The notes below the pieces were generated by a model. The model was not told where the DNA came from. It was given only the letters and a program-made list of their open reading frames with translations, and did no database searches. From Streptomyces akebiae (GTDB taxonomy: Bacteria > Actinomycetota > Actinomycetes > Streptomycetales > Streptomycetaceae), in contig NZ_CP080647.1 in NCBI RefSeq assembly GCF_019599145.1, positions 9,114,001-9,178,000 on the forward strand: 64,000 bases of DNA, read 5' to 3'. Both the position numbers and the translations under genes were made by a program. Shown here in pieces: positions 8,164 to 15,488 of this stretch. How positions within the stretch are numbered: the first letter of the stretch is position 1; each line of letters starts with the position of its first letter.

Positions 8164-8617
8164 GACTCCCAACTTCCCCTGCAGTCACGGTCTTCACGCT
8201 ACGAGGGGAGGGACAAGAGTCTTGCGCCGTTTCTTTGCCATGACCTGGCACCATTCAGTAGGTGGCTCTCCCTTGTTGAGGTCGGCGAGCTTTCGGATGT
8301 GGTGCACTCGCACGTCTTCCGGCGTCCCGCATAGCTCGCACTTCCCCCGCGAGAGCCGGGTAATCAGCTCTCTTCTGGGGCGGGGGTTGGCCACTTGACG
8401 GTCCATGAGAACCGCTGCCTTCTGTCGCGTCAGTGAGATTCCGCCGAATCGTGCGACCAGTGGCTTCCTACCTGCGCTGCGGGGGACACTGGTGTCGGCG
8501 TACACGTGAACGTCCCCACCCGCGTACGGATGAAAAGGGACAGTTGCTGATGCGTTGAGACCTGCTGCTCGGCACTCTGCTGCTTGGTCGGTGAGAGGCG
8601 GCGGAAGGCGGTCGGCG

Positions 8618-10036
8618 GTGGTCCTGGATCCGCATCGATGGTTGGAATTGCGGCGCTTCCGGAGTCTGCTGGAGTCCGGGGCGATCAGCTTGTCGGAGGT
8701 GGCCCGGGAGACTGGGCTGGACCGGAAGACGGTCCGCAAGTATCTGTCGGCACCAGGTCCGGCGACCCCGCCACGACGGTCGCCGAACGGGCGGTCGAAG
8801 GCGAGGGTGATCGACGAGTTCGCGCCGCTGGTCGACTCGATGCTGCGGGCGGAGATCCTGATGAAGGCCGCGGTGATCCACGGGCGGCTGGCTGCGGAGT
8901 ACGGGTTCACCGGCAACTACCAGCGCGTCAAGCTCTACGTTCAGGAAGCCCGGCCTCGCATCGCTGAGGAACTCGGCATCACGCCGAAGGAACTCGCCGG
9001 CATGCACCGCCGGTTCGAGGTCATCCCCGGCGCCCAGGCCCAGGTCGACTGGGGCGACGAGGGCAGGATCCTCGCCCACATGGGCATTCCGAAGGTCTAC
9101 TCCTTCCACATGACGCTGTCGTACTCGCGAGACCCGTTCTGCTGCTTCACCACCAGCCAGGACCTCCAGACGTTCTTCGACTGCCACCGACGGGCCTTCG
9201 CCCACTTCGGCGGCGTCCCGATGACGATCGTCTACGACCGCACGAAGACCGTCGTCCGCCGCCATGTCGCTCCGGGCGAGGCGGTCCCGCTGCATCCGGA
9301 AGCGGTCGGTTTCGCCGGCCATTACGACTTCGACATCGACGTCCTGGCCGCCTACCGGCCCACCGGCAAGGGACGCGTCGAACGGCAGGTCCTCATCGTC
9401 CGTGACCACGTCCTGTCCGGCCGGTCGTTCTCCTCCGTCGAGGAGATGGACGCCGCCTTCACTACCTGGGTGCCGCAGCGACGGGCTCAGGCCCACAGGA
9501 CTCACCAGCAGATCATCGGCGAGCGGGCGGCCCGCGACCACATGGCCCTCAAACCGCTGCCGGAGACTCCGTATCTGGTGGCCGAACGGCATCTGCGACC
9601 GGTCGGCAAGGACTGCCTGGTCGCCTTCGGCGGCAACCTCTACTCGGTGCCCGCCCGCAAGGTCCGACCGCGTCAGCTGGTGGAGATCAGGGCCACGAAA
9701 TCGCAGGTCATGCTGCATTCCACCATCGCGGACACCAGCGGCGAAACGCTGCTGGCCACCCATCCGCGGGCGATCGGCCGCGGGGTTCGCGTCGTCGAAG
9801 AGGCCCACTGGGACGGTCTGCCCACCGGCAAGGGACGCCGCACCACCACCGGCGATGTCCTGCCACGGCCTCGCCATGAACGTCCGTTGGGCGAGGAGGC
9901 CGGACCCTTGCAGGCCCTGCTGAACCGGGCCGCGGCCACCCGCGTCGAGGTCGGCCGCCGTCCGCTGTCGGTCTATGACGAGCTGACCGGCACCCGTCCC
10001 TTCACCACCCGTCCGAGCACGAGGGAAACGTCTTGA
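8618..10036 (+). CDS. istA: IS21-family transposase IstA
   Basis: 472 aa from GTG 8618 (MVLDPHRWLELRRFRSLL); the frame is open further upstream, but family homology starts here. The N-terminal helix-turn-helix (SLSEVARETGLDRKTVRKYL) binds the element ends. The DDE core includes QAQVDWGDEGRIL and the MTIVYDRTKTVV segment, then VERQVLIVRDHVLSGRSF, and a C-terminal beta-barrel-like region (RPVGKDCLVAFGGNLYSVPA). It works with IstB to insert the element. Its stop overlaps the istB start by TTGA. No inactivating lesion is visible, so the element may be active. Confidence 0.93.
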   Translation: MVLDPHRWLELRRFRSLLESGAISLSEVARETGLDRKTVRKYLSAPGPATPPRRSPNGRSKARVIDEFAPLVDSMLRAEILMKAAVIHGRLAAEYGFTGNYQRVKLYVQEARPRIAEELGITPKELAGMHRRFEVIPGAQAQVDWGDEGRILAHMGIPKVYSFHMTLSYSRDPFCCFTTSQDLQTFFDCHRRAFAHFGGVPMTIVYDRTKTVVRRHVAPGEAVPLHPEAVGFAGHYDFDIDVLAAYRPTGKGRVERQVLIVRDHVLSGRSFSSVEEMDAAFTTWVPQRRAQAHRTHQQIIGERAARDHMALKPLPETPYLVAERHLRPVGKDCLVAFGGNLYSVPARKVRPRQLVEIRATKSQVMLHSTIADTSGETLLATHPRAIGRGVRVVEEAHWDGLPTGKGRRTTTGDVLPRPRHERPLGEEAGPLQALLNRAAATRVEVGRRPLSVYDELTGTRPFTTRPSTRETS

Positions 10037-10803
10037 GCGAGCTGGTCTCCACCCGCATCCGCAATACGGCCGGCAAGCTCGGCCTGCCCCACCTGGCCGA
10101 AACGATCAACGAGTACACGCGGCGGGCCGACGAGGGCAAGATGGGCTACCTCGACTTCCTCGACCTGGTGCTGTCAGAGGAACTCGCCGTCCGTGACGAC
10201 CGCCGCTTCCGCCAGGGCCTGCGGCTCTCCCGGCTGCCGCACCACAAGACACTCGACGAGTACGACTTCTCCTTCCAGCCCGACCTCGACCCGCGCAAGG
10301 TCAAGGACCTGGCCACCCTCTCGTTCGTCGACGGCAAGGCGAACGCCGCCCTGCTCGGGCCGCCCGGGGTCGGCAAGACACACATCGCCGTCGCTCTCGC
10401 GGTCGCGGCCTGCCGGGCCGGCTACTCGATCTACTTCACCAGCCTCGACGACATGGTCCGCAACCTCAAAACCGCCGAAGCCGCCGGACGTCTGACGAAC
10501 AAGCTCGGCACCTACCTGCGGCCAAGCGTTCTCGTCGTCGACGAGGTCGGCTACCAGCCCCTCGAACGAGCCGAGGCAAACCTGGTCTTCCAGGTCATCT
10601 CAAAGCGTTACGAGAAGGGCTCGATCATCCTGACCTCGAACAAGACCTTCAGCGAATGGGGCCAGGTCTTCGGCGACGAGGTCCTCGCCACCGCCATCCT
10701 CGACCGTCTCCTCCATCACTGCGAAGTGATCTCCATCAACGGTCCCAGCTACCGGCTCAGGAACCGCCTCAAGGCGATCGAGCGGGACAACGACGTGGCC
10801 TGA
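10033..10803 (+). CDS. istB: IS21-family helper ATPase IstB
   Basis: 256 aa AAA+ ATPase that assists IstA in target selection. Walker A is GPPGVGKTHIA (about residues 110-120), Walker B is VLVVDEVGYQPL, and sensor 1 is IILTSNKTFSEWG. The start is TTG 10033, overlapping the istA stop (TTGA), the standard coupling in this family. Length is typical (~250 aa). Confidence 0.94.
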   Translation: MSELVSTRIRNTAGKLGLPHLAETINEYTRRADEGKMGYLDFLDLVLSEELAVRDDRRFRQGLRLSRLPHHKTLDEYDFSFQPDLDPRKVKDLATLSFVDGKANAALLGPPGVGKTHIAVALAVAACRAGYSIYFTSLDDMVRNLKTAEAAGRLTNKLGTYLRPSVLVVDEVGYQPLERAEANLVFQVISKRYEKGSIILTSNKTFSEWGQVFGDEVLATAILDRLLHHCEVISINGPSYRLRNRLKAIERDNDVA

Positions 10804-10837
10804 CGCCCCACGTCGCTTCCGCCGGCCGAGCACTTGA

Positions 10838-11212
10838 TCAGTTGTTGCTCACCCGCTGAAAGATCTCGGAGAACTCGCCGTTCTCGATCAGTCCGGCGAT
10901 CACGTCGGTCATGTTGTCGATGCCGGGATCCCTGACGATCAGGCCGTCCGAGACCCAGAAGTACCGGCCCCCGAGGGCCTCGTCGGTCCCTGCCCAGAGT
11001 TTCATCAGGCGCTCGACTTCCGCGACGGTGAACACGGTCGCGGTCCAACGAGATTCATCCTTCAGAGTCACGAAGACATCGACGTTGCAGACCTCGTCCA
11101 AGTCCTCGCCGTCGCTGGGCAGGAACGACGCCTGGAAGCCCTCCGTGCGGACCCGATACCAGGGCTCGTCCCACCCTCGCTCGATCGGTTCAGACGATGT
11201 GCTGTGGCTCAT
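10838..11212 (-). CDS. Hypothetical protein carried inside the IS21 element
   Basis: 124 aa, acidic, no signal peptide or membrane segment. It begins MSHSTSSEPIERGWDEPWYR and contains CNVDVFVTLKDESRWTATVF and a C-terminal helix (MTDVIAGLIENGEFSEIFQR). I do not recognise the family; its size, acidity and mixed alpha/beta pattern would suit an immunity-type or small stress protein, but that is a guess. It lies between istB and the right inverted repeat, opposite in strand to the transposase genes, so it moves with the element. Its stop is 35 bp from the end of istB. Confidence 0.7.
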   Translation of the reverse strand: MSHSTSSEPIERGWDEPWYRVRTEGFQASFLPSDGEDLDEVCNVDVFVTLKDESRWTATVFTVAEVERLMKLWAGTDEALGGRYFWVSDGLIVRDPGIDNMTDVIAGLIENGEFSEIFQRVSNN

Positions 11213-12001
11213 CGCGCGAGTGTCCCTGGTCGGGGCATCGATCTCAACCGAGATCCTCTGCCGTGCTGCCGCTGCCCGCGGTCAGAGCTGGGGACGTTGG
11301 GCCGTACGCAACTGGGGAGAAAAGTCCGTACGCCGACAACTGGCATCGAAGCATGTGCGGAGCCCATACGGTGTCTCGACTTTGGCCTGTAACGGGCCGT
11401 CATCTTGGACACCGTCGAGCGGTGCTTCGCTGCCAGTGTCTTGAGCAACGAGGTTTCCATGGCCCAACGCAGCCGATGCAATCGGCATACGTTGCCGGCC
11501 AGAAGGTAGTACTGGACGAAGCCCCGATACTCGGCCCCGTAGACGTTGACAATGGTGTAGTCGTCGTCGTTGAGAGGTAATCCGTCGCCCTAGGGCTCGC
11601 GCCCCGTAGGCGAAATCCCGCGTTCGTCCTTATTGCACTTCATGGCGTGACGTAGGTGCCCCACTCATCTCCTCGAATGTCCTCACTGGACATCGCCCAC
11701 GCCGCAGAGGGTGCGTCGGCCATGCATCAAAGCCGTCACAGGACATGGCATCGGTTTTAGTAGCCTTTCCGATGGATGCGAACTTTCATCGACTGGAGAT
11801 TGGAGTTCAGGCAATACAGCTTTCGCCTTATCACGCGGGCCCCTCAGTGCACCGTCCCTGGCAACTGAGCCCGGTCGCTGATTCTCTGGCATGCTCTGGT
11901 CCCCATCACCTTTCGGATCCAGGTGAGCCATCAGGCCCAGGAATATCCCTCCAATTCCTCCCGGCTGGGCCGGGGATACAACAAGGCGCCTCGTGGCGCA
12001 C

Positions 12002-12750
12002 ATGCACCGTTCGACGGTGTTTCGCTGCTTGTAGGCCTTGCTGTCGAAGCCGGGCGGACGGCCACCGAGTCGGCCTCGCCGCAGGCGGTGGCCGACTTGG
12101 TCGGACGGCTGCGGGATGACCGCGCGGATGCCCCGGCGCCGCAGGTGGCTGCGAATGGCGCGTGAGGAATACGCGCGGTCGGCCAGAACGGCCAGGGGCC
12201 GGGTCCGAGGCCTGCCCGGGCCCTCGCGGGGCACGCGGATGCGGGACATCCCCATCTCGAAGGCGGGTGCATCACCTGCCTGGCCTGCGGTGACAGTGAA
12301 GGCGAGGGGCCGTGCGTGGCCGTCTGCAGCGGGGTGGACCTTGGTGCTCAGTCCGCCGCGAGAGCGTCCGAGCGCGTGGTCGGCGGGTTCGCCGGAGCGG
12401 GCCGCCCCTTTTGAGTGCTCCGGCGGCGTGCTGGTGGGCCCGGACGACGGTGGAGTCCACCGACACGGTCCAGTCGATGTCGTCGTCGGCGTCCGCCACT
12501 GCCAGGACGGCGGCGAGGATCCTCTCCCAGGTGCCGTCGACGGCCCATCTGATCAGCCGCTTGTGAGCGGTCTGGAACGAGCCGAGCTGGTTGGGAAGGT
12601 CGCCCAGGGCGAGTTGGTGCGGTACTTCCACGCGATGGCTTTGAGGGTGCGGCGGTGGTCGGCCCATCGCCGCCCGCGGACCGGATCCGCCGGCATCGGC
12701 GGCTCGATCCGGTCCCACATCGCATCGGTGATCACTAATCGGACGGACAC
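12002..12750 (-). pseudogene. IS5-family transposase, 5' exon before the group II intron
   Basis: Starts GTG 12750, VSVRLVITDAMWDRIEPPMP (DUF4096-type N-terminus). Frameshifts near 12610 (within SPW-(R)DLPNQLGSFQTAHKR) and near 12415 (AAGALK to ARSGEPADHALGRSRGG) break the frame. The catalytic pieces are visible: WTVSVDSTVVRAHQH (Asp), PLAVLADRAYSSRAIRSHLR (Asp) and YKQRNTVERC (Glu). The group II intron begins immediately after NTVERC plus AT. The last part of the gene is at 6759-6693. Confidence 0.85.
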
Positions 12751-13264
12751 ATCCGATCAACTGACCAACCCATCAAAGAGACACGCGCTAGGAGGCGCGT
12801 TCACCGGGATCCCGGTGCGCCAGAGCGTCGTCGCCTCCGTTCTGCGTTGGGTCGGCTGACCCTGCTAAGTCATGCCCTGTCCGCCCCTCGGCGTGATGCG
12901 GGAGGCAGCGTGCAGCGGTCGGTAACGGAGTCTCTTCGGTTCGGCGGCCGCCCTGTTCGTGCCGCCCAGTGCGCGTGGAGGGGCATCGGTGGAGAAGTCA
13001 CGGGAGGGATGCCACCCGGACTCGTGGCCTGCGCAGCGACGCGATCGTCGCGGCGGGGTGTGCTGCGGGGAGCCCGCTCCTCGCACCGCATGTGAGTACG
13101 ATCATAATTCTATGTTGGATCAGGTCCTTGTCTGTGAGTCGGCTGGCCACTTATGGTCGTACGGTCGTAATGTAAAAGGCGCGTAAGCGTGCTGGCGCAT
13201 CGCCCCCCCGTGAACCCGCTGGCCAAAGAGGACCAGTAGCCCTCCCAGCCGAAAGGGGCTTCCC
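12751..13264. other. Gap between the IS nest and the gtrA-like gene
   Basis: No convincing gene. It must contain the lost right end of the IS5 element and the promoter of the gtrA-like gene. The motif TATGGTCGTACGGTCGTAAT occupies 13152-13171. A related TATGGTCGTAAT block occurs upstream of the amidase gene (complement of 23236-23247), so it may be an operator or promoter element. Otherwise I see nothing in it. Confidence 0.4.
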
Positions 13265-13846
13265 GTGAAGTTGCTGGTCTTGTCGAAGATGGCGCCGGGG
13301 GCGGCCGGGGAGCCGTGGGGTTCGAAGTGGGCGGACGCCGACACGACCGCCGGGGGACGGAGCCCGGCCCCTGGTCCCATCGCCTCCTTCGCCCGGTTCG
13401 TCCTGTTGGGTGGTGGCGTCGGGGTCGCGTCCAGCACCGCCGTGGTCGGTCTCGCCGGACTGATGCCCTGGGCTGCGGCGAATGCTCTGATCACCGTCGC
13501 CTCGACTCTCCTCAGTACGGAGCTCCACGCCCGTTTCACCTTCGGGGCAGGGCGTGCCGGATGGCGTGAGCACTGGCAGTCCACAGGGTCGGCCACGGCC
13601 GCTTATGTGGTGACCTCCACCGCGGTGCTCGTCCTGCATCTCGTGCAGCCGTCGGCCGGAGTGTTCTATGAGCAGGTCGTCTACCTCACCGCCGCCGGAC
13701 TCGCGGGCATCGGGCGTTTCCTGGTGCTGCGTGTGTTCGTCTTCGCCCATGGCCGGACCCGGACCACGGCGCGGGCCATGAGCCCGGCGCCGGCACGGGA
13801 GTCGGGCGCCAAGGTGTCCCTGCTCTTCCCGGTGCCGACGCTATGA
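13265..13846 (+). CDS. GtrA-like membrane protein
   Basis: 193 aa small polytopic membrane protein. Four hydrophobic segments are visible: FARFVLLGGGVGVASSTAVV, then WAAANALITVASTLLSTELH, then AAYVVTSTAVLVLHLV, then LTAAGLAGIGRFLVLRVFVF. This is the GtrA pattern with its Arg-Phe start of the first helix and R-F before the last. GtrA proteins are thought to flip polyprenyl-linked sugars or help cell-wall polysaccharide modification. An unusually long hydrophilic N-terminus (~40 aa) precedes the first helix. The start is GTG 13265 after AAAGGGG. No glycosyltransferase partner is adjacent. Confidence 0.8.
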   Translation: MKLLVLSKMAPGAAGEPWGSKWADADTTAGGRSPAPGPIASFARFVLLGGGVGVASSTAVVGLAGLMPWAAANALITVASTLLSTELHARFTFGAGRAGWREHWQSTGSATAAYVVTSTAVLVLHLVQPSAGVFYEQVVYLTAAGLAGIGRFLVLRVFVFAHGRTRTTARAMSPAPARESGAKVSLLFPVPTL

Positions 13847-13931
13847 GTAGCCGCCTGACAGTGTCTTCCTCACCGATGGCCGCCGACTTCTTCGGGCTCC
13901 GAAATGGTCCGCACCTTCTGAATCATTGAAT

Positions 13932-13969
13932 GCCGCTGGCTCGGCGTGAAGCCGAGCACCGACAGCGGC
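13932..13969. terminator. Hairpin between convergent genes
   Basis: Stem GCTCGGC (13939-13945) with GCCGAGC (13951-13957) around GTGAA, extended by an outer GCCGCT/AGCGGC pair. It lies between the gtrA-like gene (+) and the response regulator (-), so it probably terminates both. Confidence 0.6.
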
Positions 13970-13992
13970 AGGCTGACTGTGCGCATGACTGG

Positions 13993-14739
13993 TCAGCCGA
14001 CTGTAGGCAGAGCGTGAGGACCTCTGCGGTCGGCGCTGGTCGGGCGCGGCGGTGCCGGTCGTGCCGGCCTGACCAGTCCGGTGTCGTAGGCGAAGATCAC
14101 GGCCTGGACGCGGTCGCGGGCGCCGATCTTGGCGAGGATGTGGCTGACGTGGGTCTTCACGGTGGATTCGGCCAGCGACAACCGCTCGCCGATCTCGATG
14201 TTGCTCCAGCCGGAGGCCATGGCAGTCAGCACTTCGCGCTCGCGCCGGGTCAGGGATCCGTGTTCGCGCCGGGTCAGGAAGGCGGGCTGCCGCTGGTGGC
14301 CGGGGGCGCGGCCGGGCAGCCGGTCGGGGAAGGTGTCGATGAGCTGGCGAGTCAGGCTGGGGGCGATGACCACGTCCCCGGCGGCCACGGACCGGATACC
14401 CGCGACGAGTTCGTCGGGTGGCGCGTCCTTCAGCAGAAACCCCCTGGCGCCGGCCCGCAGGGCGTCGTACGCGTGCTCGTCGATGTCGAAGGTGGTCAGG
14501 ATCAGGACGCGGGAGCGGCCTTCGGCCTCGATGATGCGGCGGGTGGCCTCGATGCCGTCCATGCCGGGCATCCGTACGTCCATGAGTACGACGTCGGGGC
14601 GCAGTTCAGCGACTTTGCGGACCGCCTCCGTTCCGTGTGCGGCCTCGCCCACCACGGTCAGATCGGGGTGCTGTTCCAGAAGTATCCGGAAGCCGAAGCG
14701 CTGCAGGGCGTGGTCGTCGACGATGAGAACGGTGGTCAT
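13993..14739 (-). CDS. NarL/LuxR-type response regulator
   Basis: 248 aa. The receiver domain (residues 1-~120) has the acidic pair and DDHALQ, the phosphoacceptor Asp in VVLMDVRMPGMDG, and the conserved T (LILTTFD) and K (GFLLKDA). The LuxR helix-turn-helix is at ~165-225 (LTRREREVLTAMASGWSNIE, STVKTHVSHILAKI). ATG 14739 begins MTTVLIVDDHALQRFGF; the upstream extension is low-complexity and part of the decayed kinase. The expected partner kinase immediately upstream is a pseudogene, so this regulator is orphaned unless another kinase or a small-molecule donor phosphorylates it. Confidence 0.92.
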   Translation of the reverse strand: MTTVLIVDDHALQRFGFRILLEQHPDLTVVGEAAHGTEAVRKVAELRPDVVLMDVRMPGMDGIEATRRIIEAEGRSRVLILTTFDIDEHAYDALRAGARGFLLKDAPPDELVAGIRSVAAGDVVIAPSLTRQLIDTFPDRLPGRAPGHQRQPAFLTRREHGSLTRREREVLTAMASGWSNIEIGERLSLAESTVKTHVSHILAKIGARDRVQAVIFAYDTGLVRPARPAPPRPTSADRRGPHALPTVG

Positions 14740-14744
14740 GCCAA

Positions 14745-15175
14745 GTCTCCGTGTGAGCGGTGGTGGGGGTGGTGGGGCTGGTGGGGCCGAGAAGGGCACG
14801 GACGGTCCGATCACCGCGGGAGTTGGGGCCCGCGACGCCCTCTCCTTGGCGGAGGGCAACCCGCTTGCGTATGCCAACAGCCGCTGACCGCCGCCGACAT
14901 GGCCGTCCACCCGTGGGGTGCACGACGGTCCGGTGTCCTCGGCGGTGACGTCTGCCGTGTCGAGGGTGGGGATGACGATGACATGCGTCGCGTGCCAAGG
15001 ATGCGGCGTACTTGACGATGTTGGTCAGGACTTGGTGGACGATGCGGTGGACGGCGAGCTGGAGCCCAGGGTGCGGCCTGCCGCGTCGCCCTCGGTGTGC
15101 GGGGTGGCGGCGCGGTCCCACCGCAACAGGGCGTCGAGATCGACCAGGCCCGACTGTGATGAGTATGGGTGTCAC
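14745..15175 (-). pseudogene. Sensor histidine kinase remnant (C-terminal ATPase part)
   Basis: VHRIVHQVLTNIVKYAA is the N-box of a HisKA_3/HATPase_c kinase. Further on, in other frames, come GGGQRLLAYASG (G-box-like, normally GGHGLLGMRER), RKRVALRQGEGVAGPNSRGD and RTVRALLGPTSP, the usual kinase end. Several frame changes and the absence of the H-box and membrane segments show a decayed gene. It lies directly upstream of the response regulator, where the cognate kinase is expected. Confidence 0.7.
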
Positions 15176-15488
15176 TCCGGTATCCCGCCGTCGTCACGGA
15201 TGACGGAGTCGGCGCCGTACGTCTCCACGGGCGACAGTCGGTCGCCGGTTGAGCGTGCGGAGTTGCCCATCGAAGTCCCTCGCGGGAACGGCATGGCCGA
15301 GTATGCTGATGCCTCCGGTGGTCGGGCCGACGGCGCACTTCGCGAACGTGCAGATCACGTTTCCGACGCTATCGATGAAGGAACGGCACCGGATCCGTCG
15401 CCATATCGGTCATGGAACCGTCAAGTCTGGTTGAACGGGGCAGCGGGAGTGGCTCGGGGTGAGCGCAGTCATTTAAGCTTTCAAGCAA
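15176..15488. other. Gap upstream of the LAL regulator
   Basis: No gene with recognisable features. The region must contain the promoter of the large regulator. A short plus-strand frame at 15249-15434 has no clear family. Confidence 0.35.

Larger units (their letters stand above)
6937..8215 (-). mobile_element. IS3-family insertion sequence, 1279 bp
   Basis: Imperfect terminal inverted repeats start TGTC at both ends: the left end at 6937 and the complement of 8215 share TGTC, TCCCCTCG and AGACC blocks. The element is flanked by a 4-bp target duplication AGAG (6933-6936 and 8216-8219). It contains overlapping orfA and orfB on the minus strand, the IS3 arrangement. It sits inside the HNH domain of the intron maturase. 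Both ORFs carry inactivating lesions, so this copy is dead unless complemented. Confidence 0.88.
8493..11338 (+). mobile_element. IS21-family insertion sequence with a cargo gene, 2846 bp
   Basis: Both ends read TGTCGGCGTAC inwards (8493-8503; complement of 11328-11338). A 5-bp target duplication ACTGG flanks the element (8488-8492 and 11339-11343). Secondary repeats inside both ends (GCGTACGG, AACGTCCCCA, CAGTTGC) are typical of the multiple transposase-binding sites of IS21 elements. It encodes istA and istB plus a 124-aa gene on the opposite strand near the right end. Excising it restores the maturase frame, which confirms the boundaries. Confidence 0.9.
6866..11590 (-). pseudogene. ltrA: Group II intron maturase (LtrA-type), split by IS elements
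   Basis: Three pieces make one broken gene. 11590-11339 encodes the maturase X domain (YRGFVQYYLLAGNVCRLHRL, METSLLKTLAAKH) with a 1-nt frameshift near 11390. 8492-8216 encodes the D region (GRKPLVARFGGISLTRQKAA) and part of the HNH domain (CELCGTPEDVRVHHIRKLAD). 6936-6866 encodes the end (VVCSGCHDAIHSVK, stop at 6866-6868). Removing the IS21 element plus one ACTGG gives CFDASVPRSAGRKP in frame. Removing the IS3 element plus one AGAG gives KRRKTLVVCSGCHD in frame. The N-terminal reverse transcriptase is absent, so retromobility is lost. Confidence 0.85.
6760..12001 (-). mobile_element. Group II intron, interrupted by two insertion sequences
   Basis: The 5' end (12001) starts GTGCGCC, fitting the GUGYG consensus. 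The 3' end (6760) is ACCCAAC, fitting AY. It splits an IS5 transposase gene precisely between two codon-consistent exon ends. Domain V and VI are recognisable at 6763-6856. The host ORF remnant retains a maturase X-domain part, the D region and an HNH endonuclease, but the reverse-transcriptase domains are missing. Only ~400 nt separate the intron 5' end from the X-domain, and these look like ribozyme domain I. Inside sit an IS21 element (8493-11338) and an IS3 element (6937-8215). Without them the intron would be ~1.1 kb. It cannot mobilise itself. Whether it still splices with 4 kb of insert is unknown. Confidence 0.82.

Noticed and set aside
7984..8172. IS3 orfA as an intact 62-aa gene
   Set aside because: The frame ends prematurely because of an indel. 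The C-terminal leucine zipper continues in another frame, so it is a pseudogene.
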